This document shows, in pieces, positions 1-7,522 of a stretch of DNA of 64,000 nt. This DNA comes from Cellvibrio sp. PSBB023 (GTDB taxonomy: Bacteria; Pseudomonadota; Gammaproteobacteria; Pseudomonadales; Cellvibrionaceae), in the NCBI RefSeq assembly GCF_002007605.1, contig NZ_CP019799.1, positions 4,581,501 through 4,645,500 of the forward strand, in the 5' to 3' direction. The position numbers and the translations under genes were made by a program. Each line of letters opens with the position of its first letter. Position 1 is the first letter of the stretch. Under the pieces are notes generated by a model. The model was given only the letters and a program-made list of their open reading frames with translations, did not search any database and was not told where the DNA came from.

Positions 1-422
1 TTGTCGGCGATTCTGCCTACTGGACATTGCTCAATACCTTTTCCAACAACGGCGGCAAATTAATTTTTTATCATGGCGTCAGTGACCCCTGGTTTTCTGC
101 ACAGGAAACCGCACGTTATTACGATCAGTTAGTAAAAGATAATGGCGGAGCAGAAAAAGTTTACCAGTGGAGCCGTTTGTTTTTAGTTCCCGGCATGGGC
201 CATTGCGGTGGCGGTGCGGCGGCTTTGGATCATCTCGATATGATCGCTCCTATTGTTAATTGGGTTGAACAAAACCAGGCACCAGAGCAAATACAGGTAA
301 CTGGTCAGGCATTCCCCAATCGCAGCCGCCCACTATGCCCTTATCCAAGCTATGCCCATTACAGCGGTGCAGGTGATTCGGAAAAAGCAGAAAATTTCAC
401 CTGTAAATATCCAGGGGCATGA
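1..422 (+). CDS. Tannase/feruloyl esterase family protein, C-terminal fragment
   Basis: The reading frame is open from the left edge (first full codon at base 3), so the gene starts outside the window. The visible 140 residues match the C-terminal part of the tannase/feruloyl esterase family. They include a GGKLIFYHGVSDPWFSA segment, whose Asp is the expected charge-relay aspartate, and VPGMGHCGGG, whose His is the expected catalytic histidine; the nucleophilic serine would lie upstream. Family members are secreted serine esterases that release ferulic or gallic acid from plant polymers, which fits the arabinan-degrading neighbourhood because feruloyl groups decorate arabinan. The product ends close to the expected family C-terminus. 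The family call is secure; the exact substrate cannot be told. Confidence 0.88.
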   Translation, partial: VGDSAYWTLLNTFSNNGGKLIFYHGVSDPWFSAQETARYYDQLVKDNGGAEKVYQWSRLFLVPGMGHCGGGAAALDHLDMIAPIVNWVEQNQAPEQIQVTGQAFPNRSRPLCPYPSYAHYSGAGDSEKAENFTCKYPGA

Positions 423-497
423 TTGTTTCGACCTAATGGTTGGTTTGTGCTCTAATTTCGCTTTAACCGCTAATTCTGGCGATAAACAAGAGAGCAA

Positions 498-1100
498 ATG
501 ATGTACGACCAATATGCAGCCTTGATTTTTGATATGGATGGCACCCTGGTAGACAGTGGCCAACTCCATGAATATGCCTGGACGGCCACGCTGAATAAGT
601 ATGGTATCCCCATTGATCGCCTATTAATGCGTTCATTGGCTGGTGTACCTACCAAAGGCACGATTGAAATCCTGCTGGAAAAATTTGGCATTACTGCCAC
701 CGCCAGTTTGGATGAAATGAATGATTTTAAAGAGCAGGCCGTGCATGACTCCATGCACTTGTATGTAAAACCTACAGCATTGATTGATGTTGCCCAGCGC
801 TACCATGGCAAAAAACCAATGGCCATTGGCACTGGTGCTTATACCGAGGAAGCCAACAAGATTTTGGCGCTCTGCGGGCTGGATAAATATATCGATGTTG
901 TGGTTGGTGCTGATCAGGTACAAAACCCCAAGCCGGCACCCGATACCTTTTTGCGCTGCGCCGAATTATTAGGTATTGATCCCGCCCAGTGCGTGGTATT
1001 TGAAGATTCAAAACTGGGCCTGCAAGCAGCAGCCAGTGCAGGCATGGCGGGTATCGATGTATTGTTGGTACACGCGATAGAGAACGATTACTTTTTGTAA
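498..1100 (+). CDS. yqaB: HAD-superfamily phosphatase, YqaB/beta-phosphoglucomutase-like
   Basis: A 200-residue cytoplasmic HAD hydrolase. Motif I is FDMDGT near residues 11-16 (nucleophile Asp12, acid/base Asp14), the conserved Lys lies in NPKPAP, and motif IV is FEDSKLG. The order of segments (start MYDQYAALIFDMDGT, middle PMAIGTG, then KPAPDTF and QCVVFED) follows E. coli YqaB, a fructose-1-phosphate/6-phosphogluconate phosphatase, closely. The start could be the first or second of two tandem ATGs (498 or 501); the second aligns with YqaB. It is followed by a strong terminator, so it is probably monocistronic. A sugar-phosphate clean-up role is inferred, and a true beta-phosphoglucomutase is less likely. 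Confidence 0.85.
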   Translation: MMYDQYAALIFDMDGTLVDSGQLHEYAWTATLNKYGIPIDRLLMRSLAGVPTKGTIEILLEKFGITATASLDEMNDFKEQAVHDSMHLYVKPTALIDVAQRYHGKKPMAIGTGAYTEEANKILALCGLDKYIDVVVGADQVQNPKPAPDTFLRCAELLGIDPAQCVVFEDSKLGLQAAASAGMAGIDVLLVHAIENDYFL

Positions 1101-1165
1101 TCGCACAGCGCCAGGCGAGAATGGCTCGATAGCCACCAGTGCAGAACACTGAGTGGAGTTTAAGG

Positions 1166-1203
1166 AAGCGGCAATAACTCTTGAGTCTATTGCCGCTTTT
1201 TTT
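1166..1203 (+). terminator. Rho-independent terminator after the HAD phosphatase
   Basis: A perfect 11-bp stem (AAGCGGCAATA at 1166-1176 pairing with TATTGCCGCTT at 1188-1198) has an 11-nt loop and runs into a T tract to 1203. Confidence 0.9.
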
Positions 1204-1295
1204 AACGCCATTGTTTTTGTTAGTTGTTTGTATGAATGGTTTTATTCGTTACGCCACAATGGCATGAAGTACAAAAAATACGAGGCACAATAATA

Positions 1296-2681
1296 ATGCA
1301 ATCAACCCCATCAACCCCGACCGATACACAACCCGGCTCAGAAAAATTATCGATCACTGAAAAAATTGGTTTTGGCGCTGGTGATATGGCGTTAAACGTG
1401 GTGATCTCCTCCATGATGTTGATCATCACTTTTTACTACACGGATATTTTTGGCCTGGACCCTATGGACATGGGCATATTATTTTTTACCGTGAAAATAG
1501 TGGGAGCCGTTTCCGATTTGGTGATGGGACAAATCACGGACCGCTTTACCTTTTTACAGGGACGCTACAGACCTTGGCTATTATGGTTGGCCATTCCCTA
1601 TGCGGTGAGTGTATTTTTTGTATTTACCACGCCTGAGTGGGAATATGATGCGAAATTAATTTGGGCTTACTCTACCTACATCATGATGACCCTGATCACC
1701 TCCGGTGTAGGTATTCCTTATATTTCATTGCCCAGCGCATTAACGAGCGATCCTAAAGAAAAATTATCCGCTAATGGTTACCGTTTATTCCTCGCCAAAA
1801 TTGGTGCGTTTATGGTGGCGATTGTGGTGCCGCTAGTCGCCGGTATGTGGTCCGATAAAGCGGTGGGGTATCAAGTGGCCATGGCTATTATGTCGGTCAT
1901 TGGTGCAGCGATGTTTTTGTTTTGCTATTTCAATACCACTGAGCGCGTTGTGCATGTGGTAGAGCCACAACCCTTGATCAGTCAATTTATACAATTATTG
2001 AAAAATGATCAGTGGTTAATTTTGGTGGGCGTGTGCATTACCGGCACCATCGGTTATGTGATTCGCGGTTCGGTCGCTATTTATTACGCTAAATATTATT
2101 TGGGTGGCGATGACGCAACTGTCTCTGCATTTTTATCCACCGGTGTTGCCGCCGCTATTTTGGCGATGATCGCCTCCACCTGGATTACCAAGTTCTACTG
2201 CAAAATTAATTTGTTCCGTTATACCCAATTAATCGTGGCGGCGTTAAGTGTAGCCATCTATGTGTTTGTTGACCCGCAGGATGTACTGCTGGCATTTGTG
2301 TTGTATTTCCTGTTGTCGTTTGTAGTGGATCTGCACGCGCCGGTATTCTGGTCAATTATTTCGGAAACCATTGACTATGGTCAGGTAAAAAATGGCAAGC
2401 GTGTATCCGGTTTTGCCTATGGCGGTATTTCAGTCGGGCAAAAAGCCGGCATGGGCATCGCCGGTTTAATGGTGGGATGGCTATTAACCTATTTCCAATA
2501 TGTTCCCAACCAGGAACAGTCTGAAACCTCCATGATGGGCATAGCATTGATGCTGTCTATTATTCCTGGCGTATTCCATGGGCTGATGGGATTACTGATG
2601 TTTATGTATCGCATCAACGATCGTTATTACGCTGAATTGAAGCGCACCATGATTGTTAAAGGTTATATCGCACAGCATTAA
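1296..2681 (+). CDS. GPH-family (glycoside-pentoside-hexuronide) sugar:cation symporter
   Basis: A 461-residue inner-membrane transporter with about twelve hydrophobic segments. Family features are the ITEKIGFGAGDMA start, a long first membrane segment, the motif DLVMGQITDR after helix 2 and GRYRPWLLW next to it. I chose the ATG at 1296 rather than the longer frame from 1236 because a GAGG sequence at 1282-1285 is well spaced and the protein then begins just before the conserved ITEKIGFG segment. It is followed 40 bp later by a cytoplasmic GH43, so the likely substrate is an arabinoside or arabino-oligosaccharide delivered from the periplasm. The substrate is inferred from context only; xylosides are the main alternative. 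Confidence 0.85.
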   Translation: MQSTPSTPTDTQPGSEKLSITEKIGFGAGDMALNVVISSMMLIITFYYTDIFGLDPMDMGILFFTVKIVGAVSDLVMGQITDRFTFLQGRYRPWLLWLAIPYAVSVFFVFTTPEWEYDAKLIWAYSTYIMMTLITSGVGIPYISLPSALTSDPKEKLSANGYRLFLAKIGAFMVAIVVPLVAGMWSDKAVGYQVAMAIMSVIGAAMFLFCYFNTTERVVHVVEPQPLISQFIQLLKNDQWLILVGVCITGTIGYVIRGSVAIYYAKYYLGGDDATVSAFLSTGVAAAILAMIASTWITKFYCKINLFRYTQLIVAALSVAIYVFVDPQDVLLAFVLYFLLSFVVDLHAPVFWSIISETIDYGQVKNGKRVSGFAYGGISVGQKAGMGIAGLMVGWLLTYFQYVPNQEQSETSMMGIALMLSIIPGVFHGLMGLLMFMYRINDRYYAELKRTMIVKGYIAQH

Positions 2682-2721
2682 TGTCTGTGTATGAAATCAA
2701 AAAAATGTTTGGAGATTTAAC

Positions 2722-3690
2722 GTGAGCGAATTATTAAAACCCCTAATTCCCCAGCGTGCCGATCCGTTTATTTATAAGCATACTGACGGCTATTATTATT
2801 TCACTGCCTCGGTGCCGGCTTATGATCGCATTGAGCTGCGCCGTGCAAAAACCATTGCGGAATTAGCTACTGCCCCCACAGTGGATGCCTGGCACAAGCC
2901 TGACACTGGCCCATACAGCGAATTACTCTGGGCACCGGAAATTCATTTCAACAAAGACCCGGAATCTGGCGAGTCTGCCTGGTACGTGTATTTTGCCGCA
3001 GCACCGAGCCGAGAAATTAAATTCGATTTATTCCAACACCGTATGTATTGCGTGCGCAACAAAAACGCTAACCCGCTGGAAGGCGAGTGGGAGTTTATGG
3101 GGCAGATCGACAGCGGTATAGATACTTTCTGTTTGGATGCGACCACCTTTACTCACAAGGGCGTGCTCTATTATTTGTGGGCACAAAAAGAAGTGGATAT
3201 TCGCGGCAATTCCAATTTGTATATCGCGCCCATGAAAACGCCTTGGCAGTTAGCGGGCGAGCCGGTCATGCTCAGCAAGCCGGAGTTTGAATGGGAAATT
3301 CGCGGGTTTTGGGTTAACGAAGGGCCGTCGATATTAAAACGCAATGGCAAGATTTTTATCAGTTATTCCGCCAGCGCCACCGATGAAAACTATGCGATGG
3401 GTTTACTCTGGGCGGATGAAAATGCGGACTTATTAAACCCGGCATCCTGGACCAAATCCCAAGAGCCTGTACTTTGCTCGGACATCCCCAATAAGATCTT
3501 CGGCCCAGGCCACAACAGCTTCACTTACGGTGAAGACGGCGATACGGTGCTGCTGGTTTACCACGCGCGTACCTACACTGAAATTGAAGGTGATCCCCTG
3601 TGGAACCCGGATCGCCACACCTTTGTAAAACCCCTCAAATGGGACGCTAAGGGCATGCCGGTTTTCGGTAAGCCTTCGATGATCGATTGA
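2722..3690 (+). CDS. GH43 glycosidase, cytoplasmic, exo-alpha-L-arabinofuranosidase type
   Basis: A 322-residue five-bladed propeller enzyme without signal peptide. The GH43 triad is visible: Asp14 in QRADP (general base), Asp139 in FCLDATTF (pKa modulator) and Glu200 in WVNEGP (general acid), plus His264 in GPGHNS, the usual metal/water ligand. The sequence type (IPQRADP start) resembles exo-alpha-1,5-L-arabinofuranosidases that I associate with subfamily 26. It starts with GTG preceded by GGAG at 2711-2714. With the upstream symporter it forms a two-gene import-and-cleave unit for arabino-oligosaccharides. It is paralogous to the lipoprotein at 59238. The family is certain; subfamily and exact linkage are inferred. 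Confidence 0.9.
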   Translation: MSELLKPLIPQRADPFIYKHTDGYYYFTASVPAYDRIELRRAKTIAELATAPTVDAWHKPDTGPYSELLWAPEIHFNKDPESGESAWYVYFAAAPSREIKFDLFQHRMYCVRNKNANPLEGEWEFMGQIDSGIDTFCLDATTFTHKGVLYYLWAQKEVDIRGNSNLYIAPMKTPWQLAGEPVMLSKPEFEWEIRGFWVNEGPSILKRNGKIFISYSASATDENYAMGLLWADENADLLNPASWTKSQEPVLCSDIPNKIFGPGHNSFTYGEDGDTVLLVYHARTYTEIEGDPLWNPDRHTFVKPLKWDAKGMPVFGKPSMID

Positions 3691-3716
3691 TCTATCAATT
3701 ACCCATTGAGCAGACC

Positions 3717-3755
3717 AAAACCCCGTTGCAGGCTGCTGCAGCGGGGTTTTGTTTT
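3717..3755 (+). terminator. Rho-independent terminator after cytoplasmic GH43
   Basis: AAAACCCCG at 3717-3725 pairs with CGGGGTTTT at 3742-3750. The inner TGCAG/CTGCA bases extend the stem, and a T-rich stretch follows. Confidence 0.85.
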
Positions 3756-4041
3756 GTGTTTCAGGCTCATCCTCCTTGTTCTGGAAGTACCGGTTTTTGG
3801 TTGAAAAATGCGTCAGCCAATTGTCGATCAATACGCCATATTTGATGCTTGCCGGTAATCAGACAAAGGTTTGTCATTTTTTGTCTTTTTATTCCTAAAT
3901 TTCAAATTTATATAAAAATAATGCTTATTTATTATAAAGATGGAATAAAAAAACGTGATTTTTGCCTAACCTCTGCTAATCTAACCTCAGATTTGTGATC
4001 CACATCCCATCATTAACCTGTTCATCTTTTGAGGAAAATCT
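3756..4041. other. AT-rich intergenic region with a GACAAA-GG-TTTGTC inverted repeat
   Basis: No gene is seen. The left part carries a 6+2+6 inverted repeat at 3862-3875 (GACAAAGGTTTGTC) followed by another TTTGTC at 3880-3885; beyond it lies a very AT-rich stretch up to the small exported protein gene. It is plausibly the promoter/operator region of that gene. The repeat is visible, its function is a guess. Confidence 0.4.
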
Positions 4042-4338
4042 ATGAAATCGTTGGTTGTTGCTGTTGGCTTTGTTGCTTCTTGTATGGCCTCTTCACTGGC
4101 ATCTGCCTGTGCCAAACCAGCTGCCAAACCAGAGATTCCTGATGCCGCTACCGTTGTGGCTGCACAAATGGTGAAAGCAAACAACGATGTAAAAGCCTAT
4201 GTTCAAGGCGTTCAAGACTACATTGGCTGTGCTGGCCTGGCGCGTAGCGAAGAGAAGAAAGAGTTGGATGAATTGAAAAAATTCGCCGATGACTTCAACA
4301 AAGTGATCCGTGAATTCAAAGCGAGATCAGCAGGTTAA
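4042..4338 (+). CDS. Small exported two-cysteine protein of unknown function (paralogue 1)
   Basis: A 98-residue protein with a cleavable N-terminal signal (hydrophobic residues 3-20, ASA before Cys23). The mature part has a Cys-x-Lys-Pro start, a K-P-E-x-P-D segment, then an amphipathic, charge-rich helical region ending in a positively charged tail. Cys23 and Cys63 are conserved, at identical spacing, in the paralogue at 13094, so a disulfide or haem/metal contact is possible. I do not recognise the family. ATG 4042 follows GAGG at 4031-4034. The gene converges with a TonB receptor gene across a shared terminator. It is probably periplasmic; a lipoprotein is less likely because the -3 residue is Ala. 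Confidence 0.8.
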   Translation: MKSLVVAVGFVASCMASSLASACAKPAAKPEIPDAATVVAAQMVKANNDVKAYVQGVQDYIGCAGLARSEEKKELDELKKFADDFNKVIREFKARSAG

Positions 4339-4363
4339 TCCACTTAACCGGTAAAAACGATCC

Positions 4364-4405
4364 CCAAAAAAGAAGGCCGCTGAAAACAGCGGCCTTCTTT
4401 TTTGG
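4364..4405. terminator. Bidirectional terminator between convergent genes
   Basis: A perfect 19-bp stem (4364-4382 with 4387-4405) has a four-base AAAA loop. The stem carries A runs on one side and T runs on the other, so it can end transcription from both the small-protein gene and the TonB receptor gene. Confidence 0.93.
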
Positions 4406-4423
4406 TACGGCTTTTGGCTTCTT

Positions 4424-7201
4424 TTAGAACGAGTAGCGAACACCCAGTGCATAGGTACGGGCGAAAATAGAGGCGCCGTTGTTATACAGGTAATCGTCGG
4501 TATAGTAACCCTTGTAAATTTCATCGGTGATATTGGTTGCATCAAAGGTAACAACCATATTGTCGGTGACATCGTAGCTGAGTTGGAAATCCATACTGGC
4601 TTCTGATGCAGACCATGTTCCCCCCGGCATTGAGCAGCAACCGTTGAAACCTGTTTTAAAATCATCGCGCCATACATAGGACAGGCGAGCATCAAAGCGC
4701 TCTTTTTCGTAGGCCAATACAATGCTGTATGACGTATCAGATACGCCATACATGTCATTAGTGGTGCGGGCGATAATATTGTTATCTTCATCGAAGACCG
4801 GGTCATAGGTCTCGCCATCAAGCAGGGTAACGCTCGCTTGCACGCCTAATCCATCCAGCAGTGTTGGCAGGTTATCCGGGAAATATACCAAACCCAATTC
4901 CACGCCATTGAGTTGTCCGTTGGATGTATTTGACGGCAGCGTTAAGCGGTATTTGCCATTCAGGTCAGGATTGGCGTTGCCGGTTACTTCAATATTGGTT
5001 GTGGCACTGGCAACAAAACCTTCTACATCACGACGGAACAGTACGGCATAAAGGGAGCTTGATTCTGCAAAATAATATTCAAGCGACCAATCGTAGTTGA
5101 CCGATTCTGCTGGTTTTAAATTGGGGTTACCGCCGCTGGCAGTGCCGAACTCCAGCCCGGTAGTGGTTGGGCGATAGGTTCGTGCCGGGTTTAGATCACC
5201 GTAACCCGGGCGACGAATAGTTTCACCGTAGGTAAAACGAGTCATTAATTGATCGGTGAGCGAATAGCGAATGACAAAATTTTTCAGTGCACGGTTTTCG
5301 CTGGCTTCATCTTCAATGGGTTGCCAATCTACGCCATCACCATTGGCGTTTTCAAAGAAGTTCATGTTGGTGTCTACTTTTACAAAGCGCACACCAATCT
5401 GGCCATCCAGCGGTTTATCAAACACATTAAATTCATAATTGGCTTGCACATAAGCTGTTGTGGTTTTTTCATTGATATCAAAAATACTGCCGGGCTGATA
5501 ATCAGAACCACCTGCCTGGAATCCATAAAGCGCACGGATTTCATCGGAGTGATCAAGCAGGTAGTTACCATCTGCTGCTAGCCATTGGCTTGGTACATAG
5601 GCCTTGCCTTCAAAGAAGCCGGATTTGCTGATATTCACCAGGCCGGGCAGTAACGACAGGTCGCAACCCGTTTCGGATTTACAGCTACCGCTTTGATCCT
5701 TGTATTTGGATTTTGCACCGCGATCGTCATAGCGCATTCCAAAACTGATTCCTTTTATGATGCCCCAGTCGGCTTCATAATCCGCATCAATATTAAACGT
5801 AGTGGCTTCACCGCTATCCGTTGGGCCATTGTCATAAGCAGTGCTCATGCTCCAGTCGGCCGGATTGGTTAAATCGCTCTCATCAATATTTGGTGTTTCT
5901 TCATCATCCAGAAAGGCAACCAATGGCAGACCATTGTCGTAATTAAAATCAACCACTAAGCGATCGCGCACAGAGTCAGTACGCATTGCAAAAAAGCGAC
6001 CTTCATAATCACTGGTTTGATGCACGATTTCTGATTCAACTTTCAGGCGATCATTAATTTCCCATTTTCCGCCCAAGGCGTATACCCAACTGTCGGTGTG
6101 GCCACTGGAGCCATCGCCGGAAGTAAACATATTGGCATTGTTAATGTAATTGGTTTTTACGACATTGGAGTTGGGGTAGAGCTCGGGATTGCGAAAATGA
6201 CTCGCGCCATTGGTATTAATAAATACCAATGAATTAAATGATTGATTGCGGTAGCCGTTATAGAAAGTTTCAAACAAATACTCGGACTTATCATCAGGAG
6301 CATATTGCAATGAAATATTAGCGGCAGGGCGCTCGCGTTTGCCGGTGAAGTCGGTGAACCCCATTGCATCGCGTAGCAGTACGTATTCTGTTGGTATGCC
6401 ATTTACATTCAGTGTAGAGCCGGGCGCTGATGATAGACCTTGGTCTGTGCCTGTTTGAAAACCACCCTCACTACTGCGAATGACACCGTAGGTATCTGCG
6501 TTATAAGGATCGAGAGATCCTATCCAAATATTTTCATCGCGATAATTCGTTTCTGCATAGGACAGGTTTATCAGTGCACCAAACTCACCGGCGCCACTAC
6601 TCCAGCGGTTGCTGGCCAGCATGCTGACATTCGGGTCGGTTTTTTCTGATGTCGATTGATAAATCCCACGCGCTGCCATAACAACTTTGCTGCCGTCAAA
6701 ATTAAACGGACGGTGGGTTTTGATATCGATATTGCCTGCGATACCCCCTTCGAGTTGATCGGCAGAGCGGGTTTTAAATACATCAACTCGGTTTAACAGG
6801 CTGGCAGGAATATCAGCGAGCGCTACTGAGCGGCCTGTTGAGGTAAAAATTTGCCGACCATTCACTGTGGTGGATACATCACCTAAACCGCGAATGGTTA
6901 CGCCATCTACTTCGCCGCCGCCGCGACCGGTTACTTGTACACCGGTTACGCGCTGTAGCGCTTCAACAACGTTGTTGTCAGGAAACTTACCGATGTCTTC
7001 GGCAACAATGGCATCGACGATCTGAATTTCATTGCGCTTGATATCAAGTGCTTTGGTTAAGCTGCCACGAATACCGGTAACAACAACTTCTTCCATATCG
7101 CCGTTGTTATCAGGGGATGTGCTGTCTTGCGCATAGAGTGGCTGGCTGGTCATGGCGACGACAAGGGTAATAGCGCTGCTGAGCGCGGAACGCTGGAACA
7201 T
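4424..7201 (-). CDS. TonB-dependent receptor, Xanthomonas/Caulobacter oligosaccharide type
   Basis: A 925-residue outer-membrane receptor with signal peptide, an EEVVVTGIRGSL segment, a plug domain with EDIGKFPDNNVVEALQRVTGVQV, and a 22-strand barrel ending in an aromatic C-terminus (YSF). These are the hallmarks of the TIGR01782-type receptors used for plant oligosaccharides rather than siderophores. ATG 7201 (MFQRSALSS) is preferred over the longer frame to 7255 because it is followed by a normal signal peptide and preceded by a purine-rich site. It is divergently transcribed from the multidomain GH43 lipoprotein at 7523, with matching operator-like sites between them. Its cargo is probably arabino-oligosaccharides, by inference. 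Confidence 0.93.
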   Translation of the reverse strand: MFQRSALSSAITLVVAMTSQPLYAQDSTSPDNNGDMEEVVVTGIRGSLTKALDIKRNEIQIVDAIVAEDIGKFPDNNVVEALQRVTGVQVTGRGGGEVDGVTIRGLGDVSTTVNGRQIFTSTGRSVALADIPASLLNRVDVFKTRSADQLEGGIAGNIDIKTHRPFNFDGSKVVMAARGIYQSTSEKTDPNVSMLASNRWSSGAGEFGALINLSYAETNYRDENIWIGSLDPYNADTYGVIRSSEGGFQTGTDQGLSSAPGSTLNVNGIPTEYVLLRDAMGFTDFTGKRERPAANISLQYAPDDKSEYLFETFYNGYRNQSFNSLVFINTNGASHFRNPELYPNSNVVKTNYINNANMFTSGDGSSGHTDSWVYALGGKWEINDRLKVESEIVHQTSDYEGRFFAMRTDSVRDRLVVDFNYDNGLPLVAFLDDEETPNIDESDLTNPADWSMSTAYDNGPTDSGEATTFNIDADYEADWGIIKGISFGMRYDDRGAKSKYKDQSGSCKSETGCDLSLLPGLVNISKSGFFEGKAYVPSQWLAADGNYLLDHSDEIRALYGFQAGGSDYQPGSIFDINEKTTTAYVQANYEFNVFDKPLDGQIGVRFVKVDTNMNFFENANGDGVDWQPIEDEASENRALKNFVIRYSLTDQLMTRFTYGETIRRPGYGDLNPARTYRPTTTGLEFGTASGGNPNLKPAESVNYDWSLEYYFAESSSLYAVLFRRDVEGFVASATTNIEVTGNANPDLNGKYRLTLPSNTSNGQLNGVELGLVYFPDNLPTLLDGLGVQASVTLLDGETYDPVFDEDNNIIARTTNDMYGVSDTSYSIVLAYEKERFDARLSYVWRDDFKTGFNGCCSMPGGTWSASEASMDFQLSYDVTDNMVVTFDATNITDEIYKGYYTDDYLYNNGASIFARTYALGVRYSF

Positions 7202-7345
7202 GGGAAGACCTCGGGTGTAGTTGATATTGCGGCTCCCGCCAGATGCACTCCACACCGCTGGGGCAGCGGGAGGATTTGCTGGCTTTATCCGTGCGTGGCC
7301 ACGGATGGAAGAAGCCTATTTATATTTATCTTTCAAATATAATAC

Positions 7346-7358
7346 TATTGTATGACTA
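7346..7358 (-). promoter_or_regulatory. Operator-like 13-mer, copy 1 (TAGTCATACAATA on the minus strand)
   Basis: Read on the minus strand this matches 10 of 13 positions of the site upstream of the GH43/lectin arabinanase (61969). Together they suggest a consensus T[T/A]GTC[T/A]TA[C/T]AATA. It lies about 145 bp upstream of the TonB receptor start. Confidence 0.5.
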
Positions 7359-7435
7359 TTTTGCTGTCAACTGGTGAAAATGCTTTCACAGGTGTTTACT
7401 CGTTGCTTGCTTTGTGACACCATAAAACTAAGTAT

Positions 7436-7448
7436 TATTGTATGACTA
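7436..7448 (-). promoter_or_regulatory. Operator-like 13-mer, copy 2
   Basis: An exact repeat of the 13-mer at 7346, 75 bp upstream of the GH43 lipoprotein start. The plus strand just to its left reads AGTATTATTG, which contains -10-like hexamers. Confidence 0.5.
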
Positions 7449-7522
7449 ATGATGTGGCTCATCAGTTCTTACCTAATATCTGTCCCAACTAATAAGTAAT
7501 AACTACAGTGAGAGGTTATCCG

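Larger units (their letters stand above)
7202..7522. promoter_or_regulatory. Divergent promoter region, TonB receptor / GH43 lipoprotein
   Basis: A 321-bp gene-free region between divergently transcribed arabinan genes. It holds two exact copies of the 13-mer TATTGTATGACTA, exactly 90 bp apart, each in an AT-rich promoter-like context. No small ORF looks convincing. Confidence 0.6.

Noticed and set aside
1225..1237. TTTGTATGAAT resembling the arabinan operator upstream of the symporter
   Set aside because: Only the central TTGTATGA matches the 13-mer; too weak to list as a site.
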